Shown piece by piece: positions 26,418-60,998 of a stretch of DNA of 64,000 nt. The stretch covers positions 5,304,631-5,368,630 of the forward strand of contig NC_051108.1 in NCBI RefSeq assembly GCF_901709675.1, given 5' to 3'. The translations under genes were made by a program, and so were the position numbers. This stretch comes from Syngnathus acus (taxonomy: Eukaryota > Chordata > Actinopteri > Syngnathiformes > Syngnathidae). The notes below the pieces were generated by a model. The model saw only the letters and a list, made by a program, of their open reading frames with translations. It did not search any database and was not told the origin of the DNA. Numbering within the stretch: the first letter of the stretch is position 1; each line of letters starts with the position of its first letter.

Positions 26418-28039
26418 GAAAATCATCTCCATCAATCATTTAATGCAAAAAAAAAAAGCAGATTTCTTTTAATTGATTCTATTGTCTGACAAATCTTTTG
26501 ATACTCCATATGTACAGAATCAGGAAAAAATATACACAGGGTCAACATGCACACTACTGTCGCTCAGGTTTACCTTAACCGGGTGGAGGTAACCACCTGG
26601 TCTCGGTGGTAAAGTGTGCTCGGTCAGAGTTCTTCCCTGGTCCAGGGTTTGTGTCAGGTAAGCTATGTAGTTGGTTGCCAGAACCAGAACATCCAGCTTG
26701 GATAACTTGGTGTCACGAGGGACTGAAGGCAGAGCAGCCTAGGAGAGAGTTTGCACATGAAAAAAAATATTTCCGTTTGTGTCATAATTTAATGCTTCGA
26801 TCAAGAATCTTTTCACACATAACTAAAACTGAAATCGAAGTTCCATTTGGCTACAAAACTTGGCATTATAGTTAATAAGGGTGTGCATCTCTCCAATAAA
26901 AAACAATTACAAACTACATTGGGTGCAATACGATTAAACGACGATACATATTTTAAGTGGAACGATTTGATTTGATTTGATTTGATTCTATGCACTCACA
27001 TTTCCAATCAAAACCGATTTTGTTAATCGTGATTTAAATTTTCTGCTCACACTGTTTGTTCTACGATGGGGTTTGCAATACAAGCGCAGTTTCGCGTTAC
27101 CATGACAACCAAGGGTAGAGCAACAGAGTTGGGATGAGGGTAGTGGCAAGCCAGAGTCTGAAAAAAAGGTAACAGTAAAAACATTCCCCGGCCACTAAAT
27201 GGGGAAATATTCTAATTTTGTTGGCTGTTGCCTATCCAAGATTTTTTTTTCTTTCCGCTAATCCGATTGTGAATGAACACATTCAAAACAACAACATTGA
27301 GTACCTGCAGGCTGTGGAAGGCCTGACGCAGGTTGCGTACGCGGCTTCTCTCTCGTGCTGCATTTTCTGGGGAGTGATGATTGCGTGGTGTGCTGATCGA
27401 GATCTTTTCATCACTCGTGTTTGATCTGGGCCCGCAAGCAGATGGCACCTGAAAGGTACACACTCCATATTTTTAAAAATTGAAAGCGAAAATATTCACT
27501 AAAAGCTCTGTCGGTGCATGCTCACGATTTTTTTATATGATTTTAGATTGTTTTCTCAGTCATACAGATAACTAAAAATCTGCTGATTTTTGGGGAATTT
27601 CTTTTGGAGGTATGCTTGGATGTTATTATTTTCATCTTGTGTCTTAATGTGTTAAGTATGTAAAACAACAACAAAATAGTCCATTTTTTTTTGCAATTTT
27701 AAAATATCTAATGTCAGCTGATTAAATTAATCGGCCGAGGCCCTAATAAAAAGTATTGTAAGAAGAACAAGTTGCATTTGATATCAGAGCAATTTCATTA
27801 TAAATCGATATCGAAATCGATAAATACGTATTTAGGTCAGTGGGTAATAACTTCTTTTCTAAATCATATTATTTTTTTTTGCTTACCAGATAACACAACT
27901 CCCGGTTGCTGCGAAAGCTGTTCCTGCGTCTTTGCAGGCATGCTGGACTTCTGCTGGTGGAGGCTCGCTGGGTCTCAGGTTCTGCTGGTTGGTGGCTCAC
28001 GGTGGTCGACATGAGACTCTCCAAAGGATTTCCTGCCAT
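25611..28039 (-). CDS. tcf23: Transcription factor 23, bHLH protein (four exons)
   Basis: Reading the minus strand, exons are 28039-27887, 27448-27305, 26738-26574 and 25745-25611 (TAG). All introns are GT-AG and all junctions are phase 0, giving 198 aa. Exon 2 ends with the bHLH basic region and helix 1 ([21 protein letters not shown]), and exon 3 opens with the loop and helix 2 ([20 protein letters not shown], then ATNYIAYLT). The junction of exons 3 and 4 reads [18 protein letters not shown], the tail typical of TCF23 and its close relatives. Family members form heterodimers with E proteins; the mouse protein (OUT) is reported to act as an inhibitor of bHLH DNA binding. The first exon is chosen because it ends in a good donor (CTG|GTAAGC), follows an in-frame stop and joins in frame; its low-complexity sequence is the least certain part. 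It is convergent with slc5a6, as in human. Confidence 0.9.
26371..26418. repeat. (TTTA)n microsatellite
   Basis: About twelve uninterrupted TTAT/TTTA units in tcf23 intron 3. Confidence 0.95.
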
Positions 28040-30387
28040 GAGCGCTGGGGATGATGGAGATGAGCACAGATTGTCCTGAGGCTTCACCGAATGGAATTGT
28101 GTCGACTACGCCCATTGGCTGGACATTAATTGATTCCCTGGGTTTGATGTTATTTATTCCTGCACTTAGGATCATCTGATTTCAAGAGTTTTCAAGATTA
28201 AAATTTTGTCTCCGGAAACTTAACAATAACAAGAGGTGAGAAGTCCACAAGGAAAAGTCATGAGCGCATCAGCATTCATCCGGAGCATTCCTCCAAGTGG
28301 GTCCTCCAATTTTTCCTGCTGCAGCTCTGTCTTGCAGTCCATGAGCAAAGTTCTCAGTGCATCAGCATCCATCCAGAGCATTCCAAAAAATGAGACCCCC
28401 CTCCGGCCCCCGCCCGCTTTGCGCTGTCTCGCTTGTTCCCTTATCAAGTGAGGTAATGTGGGGAACTTGATGTGGTCCTTATCTTGGCCGCCCGGTCGTC
28501 CTGATCCTCCCTGGTTGTTTGGCTGCCAAGAGGAGCACGCAGGCGGGCAGTAAGGCCAGGGGGAGTACAGGACAAGAAGGGGGTCCTGAGCCAGGGCACT
28601 CTGGGGGGCTTGGGAAACTCAAAATTGTGGTAACAGCTGGACTAGGGTGGGACAGAGAAGGGTCAGGGGCAGTGCGACATTAACTAGCATGACCAAGAGG
28701 TCGAATAGTTCTGGTATTTTGGTCTGTTTATGACATAAATAAAAAAATATAAAAATAAATGATGCACGCACACATGCACGAGTTTGAGATTGCAATTTGA
28801 TATGCGATTATTTTGTAATTTTTTTAACGGACACAAGCAATAAATTAATCTATTATATTAAACAATATCACATTTATTATACATTAATTTTTTTGGCCTG
28901 TAGGTTATGTTATTGCTAAAACAAAGGCAATTTTTTTTACAATAGCTACTTGCATTTTGTCTTGGAACCTTTTAATGATTTTTTAAAGCATCCATCTATA
29001 CATTTTCAATACCACTTGTCCTCATTAAGGAGGTGCGTGTGCTGTTATCATGAAAAATCCACTTTTTTAGCTTTAAAATACATTTTATTGTGCACTTGGA
29101 GTCTCACAGATAGTAGAAAAAAATTATCTATCCCTCCAGATGTTGCTGAGATACTTTTTGCAGAGATTCTGTTTGGGGGATATTTTTACTCCGTTCAGTT
29201 TTATCCATTTTCTATTACGTATTTGTATCTATGACGTCACAGTATTTGGGGCGGCACTACCAATTAAGTAAGGGGTGTGGCCAAATCCGCCATGTTTATT
29301 ACTCGGAGAGACTTTTGTAGTCCAAACAACTCAAGGATTTTTCGTTTCATTGAGGGTTCAGTTCCTTCAGTCTATAGAAACGACGGACACAGTAAAGCGG
29401 TAAGCTTGAGACGACACAATTTTTTTCAAACAGTATTTCACTTTCATATTATTGCGTGTCTATGATGCCCTTGTTTTCATAGCATTAGCATAGCATCAGT
29501 CTTTCTGCTAATTTTAGCGCAGTGCGTCTATGTTTTCACTTTTTGTGGGCATTTTTTTGAGTAGTTGTATCAGATGGATTGTATCGAATGTGCTGTATTA
29601 TTCTTGGGAAACACAATAATGTGTTAAATGCATTCGTTAGCTTCTCGCTAACGCTAACATTAGCTCATTGATTAACTTGATTGCAGTGCGTGTTCACAAG
29701 ACGTGTTCGTAAATATTGTGAGGGGATTTATTTTGTTATACATGTATGGACAAGTCTATATACTATAAACTGTAAGACCAGACAAACTCTGAGTCAAAAG
29801 AAATTGTATCAATTATAAATGAATTAAGTAAATAGAGGACATTGATTCTACAAGTTTACAGCCAACAAGTCAATCAACCCAAGTTAATTGGAAAGCTTTA
29901 ATTGTGACAAAGTCAGGACAGTATGTTCTTAATATCGAGTATTAGTAGACATTGAAAAAGTCAACTTTTAGGTATGCGTTGCATGACGCATCATGCATGT
30001 GGCCAAACAGACTGATGTGATATCCGTTGGAGGAACGCCTGATGCCTTCTCTGCGCTGTCAACACAATAACACCAAGTGCCCGCTGACCTTCCATCTGCA
30101 GCTGCTGGCCCACAAGGCTGATGGGAGGCTCGGAGGAAGGTAGAAACCATAAACACCAGCAGGGGGGGAGAGTAAACACACGCTGGACGTTTTCACTTTC
30201 AAACTGTTTGAATTCATTTACATACAGTTTAGTCAGCGGGGTTAGCACAAAATATTATTGCTTTCTACTTACACTGCAAAATGAATGGAATTTGATTAAT
30301 ATTAGCTATGTTTTCAACAAGCGAGACAGTTCAGTTTACCACTGTATGGTTGCGGTCATTAAACCCTGTCATTAGTGTTATAGTAAG
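28040..30387. other. Intergenic region between tcf23 and ephx1
   Basis: This holds the presumed tcf23 promoter and leader. A GC-richer tract at about 28230-28660 includes a 26-bp imperfect repeat spaced 93 bp apart (28266-28291 and 28359-28384). A short open exon-like piece at 29290-29412 ends in a GTAAGC donor. A GC-richer patch at 29985-30165 matches nothing I recognise. Confidence 0.4.
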
Positions 30388-30393
30388 TTTATT
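30388..30393 (-). promoter_or_regulatory. Candidate poly(A) signal of ephx1
   Basis: AATAAA on the minus strand (TTTATT on plus), about 415 bp after the ephx1 stop and just past the MITE that fills most of the 3' UTR. Confidence 0.45.
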
Positions 30394-30443
30394 TAGAAAT
30401 ATTTTAGCCAAATAATGCGTACTAAACTGAAAGGCAAAACAAA

Positions 30444-30779
30444 TACAGTAATCCCTCGTTTATCGTGGATAATTGGTTCCAAAAACCACCCGCGATTAGT
30501 GAAACCCGCGAAGTACGGTCATCAATAAGAAGTACTGGGCAGGCTAACGAGTTAGCGGAAAGATGCTAACTCGCGATCGTGCTACCACGCGAAAACGGAC
30601 TTCTAAAGGAATGTAAACAAACATTTGGCGCAATACTACATTGTCTTAAAGGTTAGACACATGTTTCCTCAATTTAGAAGTTTTATTTTGACTTTCAGAT
30701 GTTTTTTTAATTTGGAAAAAAATCTGTGATGTAGTGAAGCCGCGATAAACGAATCGCGAAGTAGCGAGGGATCACTGTA
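30444..30779 (-). mobile_element. pogo/Tigger-like MITE, copy 2, in the ephx1 3' UTR
   Basis: It begins TACAGTAATCCCTCG and ends GCGAGGGATCACTGTA, with the same interior as the copy at 3495-3823. It lies 29 bp beyond the ephx1 stop codon and so would be transcribed as part of the 3' UTR, where its inverted ends could fold. Confidence 0.88.
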
Positions 30780-30808
30780 AAACCTCCATGTCGACCTCAT
30801 ATTCAGCC

Positions 30809-33226
30809 CTACTGTGTTTTCATCTCCACTTTCTTAATGAATCTATTTATGTCCTCAACCATCAGCTGGGGTTCTTCCATGGCTGCAAAATGACCCCCAC
30901 GGGCCATTTGCGAGTAGGTGAGGAGGTTATGGAATTTCTGTTGGACCCACAACTTTGGAGTGTGCATCAGCTCGTTGGGGAAGCATGCAAATCCAGTCGG
31001 CACCGTCACCGGTATCCTGGAAACAGTGGATCATGGGTGAGTTATATCTACAGTTGTATTCCAAATAAGTAGAATCATTTCTCAAATAGTGAAGGGGTAC
31101 ACCAACTTAACTCACTTGGTGTGGGGAGAGCCGAGGCGGGAAAAGTTTTCCTTATAAAACCTCATTGAGGGAATGATGCAGCCAGACGTCCAGTAGATCA
31201 TTACGTTAGTCAGCAGGTCATCCAAGGAGAACTTCCTTCATGGCACACAAAGATGCACATCACAGACTGCCATTTTGTGAATTTGTTAATATTTGCACAT
31301 CTCTAAAACATCAAGCAAACTAAAGTGCCTCTATTGAGCTGGTCTCAAATACCAAGTAAATGCACCAATTTATTAGGCACGCCATAAATCAGAGTATTAG
31401 AGCGCTCGTGGTGCTGTGACATTCTGATTATCGGATTAACCGTGTTTACTCATAAAATGTGTACTCTGTTTAACGCAATTATTATACCTGGTGAGTCCTC
31501 CGTCTTCCAGGTTTCGAAAGTCATGACTTGTCCATGTTGAGAACTTCTCCAGAATGTATGCAGCCAAGCCGACTGGTGAATCATTCAGTCCTCGACCTAA
31601 GGGGAAAAAAATACTATGACCAGAAGTAGACACAAAATCCTGACTAATCTGCTAGAATTACACAGAAAAATAGAAATGAGTAATTTAGCACAATGTTGTC
31701 TAACGGTGGTTGTTGGTTCTCACCTGCCGTGTCAGGTTTGGTGGCCTGGATGTGCATGTAGCCACTCTCCTTGATGGACTCCACAAACAATTTTTGCACG
31801 CAGGGGTAGAGACGCTCAAGGTCCGCACTGGTAAAGCCGAACAACTTGGGGAAGTGGCGGCCGAGCAGGATCGATAAAGTTACGCTCAGTCCAGGTTTGG
31901 AAGGTGGAGCAAAGTTTACATGCAAGCCTTTGACGATCCTGAAGAATATGAAGAATTTTTTAGATTAGTTGCACTGTGTTACCTTGTGCTCCCTGCTCAG
32001 AAGTCATTCATCAACCTAGTAAACATTTTAATTGGCAACTATGGAGTAATAATTGAGCTTTACTCTGCATAAGGATTTCTCATGGTACGCTAATGTTTGG
32101 AAGCAAACAGTGACATCTAGTGGACAGGCTGATGTACTGCACAAACACCATTGTGTGAACAACCTCACAAATATTGTTGATGTCGTTTTTTTTTGGATTG
32201 ACAACTCTAGTACAACTCCATATGGCTGTCAGAGAGTGGGTTGTCATACTTGGGTTCCAACTGAGCCATGTTGGTGGTGACAAGCCATCCCCAGTCTCCT
32301 CCGTGAGCGTAGAACTGCTGAAAGCCCAGACGCCTCATCAGTTTGTGGAAGACGCGAGCAGCACACACTGAAGTAAAACCTGTTCAAATGCATAGATTGA
32401 GGAATTGTCAGTTGTCAGACAGAATTGAATATTGCCTCAATGTTCAAGCTATCAATTGTTCGCTAGTTTCCCAGATGCACCTTACCTTTCTTATGTGGCG
32501 CTTCTGAGTAGCCATAGCCGGGTATGGATGGGCATACCACCTCAAAAACAAGGGCCTGAGGGTCTGATGGCTCTGTTAGCAGTGGGATTGTCCCATAAAA
32601 TTCATAGAAGGACCCAGGCCAGCCATGAACCATTATGAGAGGAATCGGATCGGTCCCCTCTGGCACCCGTTTGGGTTTCACATGGACATAGTGAACATCA
32701 ATGCCTAGATTGGATTTGGAGGGAGAAGTCAGGACAACAAGACAAGTGGGCTTGTGTCAGTGACCGAAACAAACCTTCAATGTTGGTTTTAAAGTGAGGA
32801 TATTGATTAAGTCTGTCCACTTGTCTTCTCCAGTCAAAGTCATTCCTCCAATAAGAGACGACTTTGCTCAGGTATTCCGAATTGAAGCCGTAATGGAACT
32901 GGCTGTCCTCTAGTGAGGGAACTGGGCGCGTTTGGTCTATTCTTCTGTGTAGGTCCTGAATAAAAATAACATGAGTACAAACTGTTAAAAAAAAAAAAAA
33001 ACATTTTGAATTTTCCGATAATGAGGAGGAGATTTGATGTTACCTCCAATTCTGCATCACTGGTGGTCACTTTAAAAGGGTGGATGGTAGTGTCCTGCTC
33101 ACCATCAGGTTCTGGACCGACCCCCCACCAGCCATCCTCTGTCTTCAAAACATGGCTTCTTCTTCGAAGCACCAGCAGGAAAACGACTCCTCCAACCACC
33201 AGACCAATCAAAACCTCTATCAACAT
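30809..33226 (-). CDS. ephx1: Microsomal epoxide hydrolase (eight coding exons)
   Basis: Coding exons on the minus strand: 33226-33044, 32955-32775, 32704-32486, 32379-32250, 31938-31724, 31596-31488, 31235-31116 and 31016-30809 (TAG). Phases agree and give 454 aa (human 455). The protein is an alpha/beta-hydrolase that opens xenobiotic and lipid epoxides to diols at the ER membrane. Residues 3-20 form the single N-terminal membrane anchor, followed by the EDGWWGVG and IHPFKV blocks of the N-terminal EHN region. The oxyanion-hole motif HGWPGSFYEF starts at residue 148. The catalytic residues are present: nucleophile D223 in GGDWGW, acid E401 in PNELMHTP, and H428 in ARGGHFAAMEEP; the RFYKEN tyrosine is also kept. 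The start follows an acceptor 5 bp upstream, so a non-coding exon precedes it. srp9 follows upstream on the same strand, as in human. Confidence 0.97.
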
Positions 33227-34447
33227 GATTACTGAGTAGAGAAAAAGAACAAATGGAATTTTACTAAAATAAGAAAGCGCCACTGAAATAAAGACACTTC
33301 TTTTTATTGTACAAAGAGGATCCAGAATAGGGACACAGAATTGAATAATAAGATTGACACTCCTGGAACAGATATGTACAGACACTGGACTCTCCCCGTA
33401 CCAATTGACAGTAAATTGAAAACTCGCCCATTTATTTTTCAAGGCCCCATTCAAAACCAAGCTATAGAAATTTCAAACACCAAATAGTGCAGTAATAATT
33501 TGTTTGCCAACTGTTTCAATAATCGCATTTACTTATTTGCCTGGAAGGCCACAAAATTTCAGTTAGCACCCGCTATGTATTTCCCCACTCTGACATAATC
33601 CTGATTTCGAGATTAACTAAATACTTCTCTATTTCATCATACTGGGACAAAGTGGAATTGCCCAGCAAAGATGATAGAATTCCATTTTGATTGATGCTAC
33701 AGTTTCAGTTATCATAATATATTGTATATTTAACAATCTGTTGACAAGTCTGCTTGCCCTGGCGCTAATATTTGCATAATGCCAAATAAGGCAATTACCA
33801 AAATATTAGAATACTCTCACAATGTGGCAGCACGTGGGATTAACACAATCACATATTTTTTTAATAAAGAAATTGTGCATAATGTTTTGGACAGCGAGAA
33901 GACTGAAATAATGGCGGAGGGCGTGTGCTACAATAGTTGGGAGCAGGCTATTTGTACGAGAGCTTAACACGCAGCTCGCGAGCCAAGAGTTAACGGAAAA
34001 ATGTGGGAGCTGTGAGTCAAACAAATATGCGCGTTGCGTTGGGCCCAGCACAGAGGATTATGAGAAGAACAGCCGCTTGGGAAATATGCGTGCTTGGCCA
34101 AAAGGGACATTGTAAACACGACAATGCGCCCACGACTGACATAACAATTTAGTGTATTCATAAAACGCAAAAATATCTACAAACTAAAAAATGTAAAAAG
34201 GGGAGGGGCTAATATTTCTGGAACATACAACACGACGATATAAAATTGTTTTCGGAAAACAACCGGTACGGATTTAATTATTAACTAGAAAAACGTTTCG
34301 AATACTGTCCTGAACTTCAAACCAAGAATTCCAGAGGAGCGATTTAATAGATTTTTTTTAAGAATATAATCTTGTAACACTGCTATCGATCATAATTTTT
34401 AATGACATAGTTCGCCTTATGGAAGTGAACCCGAAATAAAGTTTACC

Positions 34448-34600
34448 TGTTTTTTTTCCTGCTGCAATGCGTGCTGTGCTCTTCCACTTGTGACCACGGA
34501 CACTGTGGTCGCCCTCTGTCCCGATTTAACACAAAAATTCAAGTGAACTTTTGAGTTGCGGCCACATTCCAGAAGTGCATGATGGGAAACGTAGTTGTTT
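34448..34600 (-). promoter_or_regulatory. Candidate ephx1 promoter and non-coding first exon
   Basis: On the minus strand a donor CAG|GTAAAC ends a putative exon at 34447, matching the acceptor just before the ephx1 start codon. About 130-150 bp upstream, at 34577-34596, the minus strand reads AACTACGTTTCCCATCATGC, close to the ZNF143/THAP11 promoter motif (ACTACnnnTCCCAnnATGC). Together they suggest a promoter here; the start site itself is not visible. Confidence 0.4.
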
Positions 34601-34609
34601 GTCAGTAAA

Positions 34610-35550
34610 ACGAAAAACGCATTCAGGAAGAGTAAACAAAGAAAAACACGGTAAAAGCTTCGATTTAAATTATTATGAATGCTAAAATATGAATTTGCAA
34701 CTCCACTTTAAAAAAGAAATTCAAAATGTTATCTTTTTTTATGACTTCAAATTATATAATGTCAAATTAAAGTGTGTTTTGATTTTATATCTCTCAGACT
34801 AGCTCAATAAATCGGCTCAAATTTGGGCATAATTGTAGTTTCAAGATAAATTGATTGAATTTATGCTCTTTGACTGAGCTGTCCACTGTTAACGGCAATC
34901 GAATGATTGAACACTCCTGATATGAAAAGTTAGCTGCCATGCAAGCTTACATAGCCATATTTGCATCCAAAATCAAATAAAGGCACAAGTTCTACATGAG
35001 TAAATAAACATTTATTGAATATATAACTGTTGTCAGCAAATGTTATGAAAGATGTTGAGGTTTGTAAGAAAATCAGGTCTCGTTTCAAGTCATGTCCATA
35101 TAATGGGTACAATTTTGATCTGGGTCCAAATAAAATTTTAGCCACTTAATTTACTCTAAATTAGGCTTGAAAACCTTCAGGGGTCATCCCAAATTAAAAT
35201 AACTGAAAGCTCCTCTAACGAAATGAAGGTGCCAACGTTGCTCAATGAGCAAAAAAAAGTTTCAGCTCATACCTCGCATTTTGCCCATCTACACTTTCAC
35301 AGACAATCACAAAAATGTGATCTAATGACTTGCAGGATAATAACTAGAAACATTAAAAATCCTAAACTCAATGTACAGATAGCATGTAGAAATCACATCT
35401 CCGCTTGAATTGAATGAGTTCATCTAGCTCGTTAAATCCTCCTCGTCCCACTTTTCTATTACTCTCCCATCAATTCCACTCAGGCCGGTGCTGTGCTCCC
35501 AGCAACCACAGTGAACTTAGTCCGGGCAGCAAAACTCCTTCTCAACTATG
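34610..35550. other. srp9 3' UTR and spacer to the ephx1 promoter
   Basis: No coding sequence. On the minus strand an AATAAA at 35016-35011 could end the srp9 transcript, giving a 3' UTR of about 550 nt. Confidence 0.4.
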
Positions 35551-36199
35551 TTAGTCTGTCTCCATAGTGCCGCTGTGCGTCTCTTTGGACACCATCAGTC
35601 TCATCAATTTCCCATGCAGCTTCTCAATCTTCTTCACATCCTGAGCCTGGTCAGTCTTGTACTGTATACACTGAGGAGGGACAGACAGAGACAATGGTTA
35701 CATAACTATTCTGATAACCTATACGAGAATTAATAATTGTCGGTGGCCAGCTTTATTCCACCGACTCTACATTGGGTGGCAGGGCAGGATAAAAAAAAAA
35801 AAAAAAGTTCTCATTGCTCACTTTATGCCACCCAAAAACAATGGAAAATGTCAACTTTTTGCTTTTTTATCTGTTAATTTTGATGAATAAATATGAATGA
35901 ATAACTGCTTGTAACACCACACTTACCACGGAATCGTCCGTCACTTTAATGCAAATTTTGCCGTCACAGTGCCTGTACTTGATTACCACTCTGGCCTAAG
36001 AAGAGGGGACAAACAAACAATTTTAATCAAAAATGAATCCAACATCTGTTTTGTCTTCCTCAGGGCGAACGGGAGGCTAAAATGCTAGGTGGCTAGCCTG
36101 GTGGCTCCTACTAAAGAAGCATTTTACCTTCATGGGATCCGTCAGATAGAGTTTTTCGGCCGCACGAGCAAACTCCTCCCAAGTCTGAAAGTAAGGCAT
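35551..36199 (-). CDS. srp9: Signal recognition particle 9 kDa subunit (three exons)
   Basis: Minus-strand exons 36199-36128, 35995-35927 and 35670-35551 (TAA) join at phase 0 and give 86 aa, exactly the human length. The protein begins [20 protein letters not shown], continues [20 protein letters not shown] and KVTDDSV, and ends with the [20 protein letters not shown] helix. SRP9 pairs with SRP14 to bind the Alu domain of 7SL RNA and cause elongation arrest in the cytosol. It lies head to head with enah (1.8 kb between start codons) and head to tail with ephx1. Confidence 0.97.
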
Positions 36200-36259
36200 T
36201 ATATTGGATGAGATGAAAAACCGTATTATATCAAACAATTTGAGTGAGACGCGGTGGCA

Positions 36260-38003
36260 GCTATGCTAACTTCCGAACACCACATCAGCAGCGACATGAA
36301 AGCAGCGTGTGACGCATAAGTAGTTCCGGGTTGCCCTTTCTAAACAAATTTAAGTTTTTGTTTCGAGTAAACTACCTAAAAATTACATTAAATAAAACAA
36401 TCAACTATCATTACATTTTGAGAATTTTCGGTAAATATAACGTTTGTACAATAAATTCTAGCTGCTGCCACAAAAAGCCTTTGCAATCTAAAACTGTCCG
36501 CTAGAGAGAGCCATTGCATTACTTGGCTCTGAGAGAAAAAAAATGTCTACTATAGTACTGTATAATTTCGATTTTATTTTTCAAAAAAAAGAAAACAGTA
36601 AAATAATCCCAGGACAAAACCTTTCCATTAACACCTGTATGGACTTTGATATTCATATGCTTAAATGTAAGTAATAATTTTTAAATTACTATTTAAATGA
36701 CATTGTTGTAGTACTACATTACAAGTACTCCAAGGTGCATCTGAAGAGACCACATCCAATGCGATATTGATGAAAACCTGTGGTCCAGCGCTCAGGAGCT
36801 GGTGGACTGTTTTGTCCATTTTGTATTAGATATTTCCAGCCATGGGTTTCTTTCCTATACGTTTGATCATTTATGATATTCTGAATTTATAAATCTGTAG
36901 TACGATCACAACTGTTCAATTATGAGTTGCGTGTAAAAGAGGACAGCGGTGTTGGAGTTGTGATCACGGTTTACTGTCAATGTTTACAATGTCGCAACTT
37001 AAATTTGTCACAGGATGAAATGTATTTTGTGACTGAGAATGTATTTTTAGGTTATGTAAAAAAAGAGCAGATGCGCTGTATGAATTCAGTCCAACTCCGA
37101 GACCAATGTTTAAGGTTTCGTCCAAACGGTTCAGATTATGTTCAGTACAGTAAACCCAAGAGCCACAGCGGCTCAGTTTGGTTGTCAGAGGCAACCTGGA
37201 CGTGCTCCGGTCTCGCGACTGCGTCATATGCTGCATTCACTTACAATGGGAAATCAAGTACATTCCCTCAAAGGGGTGAATTCCCGACAAAGTAGACAAC
37301 CGTCACTCGTATGCGCGCCCGTGCACACGCACGCACGCAAACTCACTCACTCACTCACTCACTCACTCACTCACTCACTCACTCACTCACTCACTCACTC
37401 ACTCACTCACAGTTTATTTGCAACATTTTTTAGAGTGCTAGTATAAAAAAAAAAAAGTTAAAAATAACAAATACATTGTTTACTCCAAAATACATTCTGG
37501 GTTGTGTATTATTAGCAAATGCATTTGAATGGCATTTCAAACATTGTGGCGTACGTGAAGACGCACTCCGAAAGTTTACGGCGGGTCCCTGAACGCAGCA
37601 CTTGTTACAGGGAAGACTGAGCTGCAGCCGACTGGTATCTGAGCGGCTCGGAGCCGCATCACATCTCTTCGTCACGAAACCCCGAGGTCCACTGCGATTT
37701 TTTTTTTTACCCCCCTCCTCACTTTACTTTCAGTGAGCAGTCATCAGAAGTGGAAGAGCAAAACATTAGACCATGTAGGATTTGACTGCTAGGGGCACTG
37801 ATTTCTTTTCTTTTTTTTTATCCCCATTTTATTTATGTGTACTTTTTATCGGCTGGTCCATAAACTAAAAGCACACGCCGCTTCTCATTCACTTCTTCGC
37901 CTTGCACAGTTTGCACCCCTGAACTTTGGAGGAAACTCCCAAGTTACACGTCGTCGAAATACCAGCCTATCTGCAAAATAGTCGACGTGACAACACTTCC
38001 AAC
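36260..38003. promoter_or_regulatory. Shared upstream region of srp9 and enah
   Basis: This is the 1.8-kb divergent spacer between the srp9 and enah start codons. It holds a (ACTC)n microsatellite at 37340-37411 and modest CpG content near 37550-37680. The enah 5' UTR probably occupies the last few hundred bases. A 122-codon open frame at 36927-37295 has no family resemblance. No TATA box is convincing. Confidence 0.4.
37340..37411. repeat. (ACTC)n microsatellite
   Basis: About 18 uninterrupted tetranucleotide units, preceded by short CACGCACG units. It lies about 600 bp before the enah start codon. Confidence 0.97.
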
Positions 38004-60993
<22,990 letters not shown>

Positions 60994-60998
60994 TAGAT

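Noticed and set aside
26584-26760. Apparent tRNA-derived SINE on the plus strand (words like GGTCTCGGTGGTAAAGTG)
   Set aside because: The minus strand of the same stretch is exon 3 of tcf23, with a continuous bHLH reading and GT-AG borders.
32840-33460. 206-codon minus-strand frame as one ephx1 exon
   Set aside because: The part before 33231 lies upstream of a splice acceptor in the 5' intron, and the part after 33044 runs through a poly-T intron; only 33226-33044 is coding here.
36927-37295. 122-codon plus-strand open frame between srp9 and enah
   Set aside because: No recognisable domain and no splice sites; its end runs into repeats next to the (ACTC)n microsatellite.
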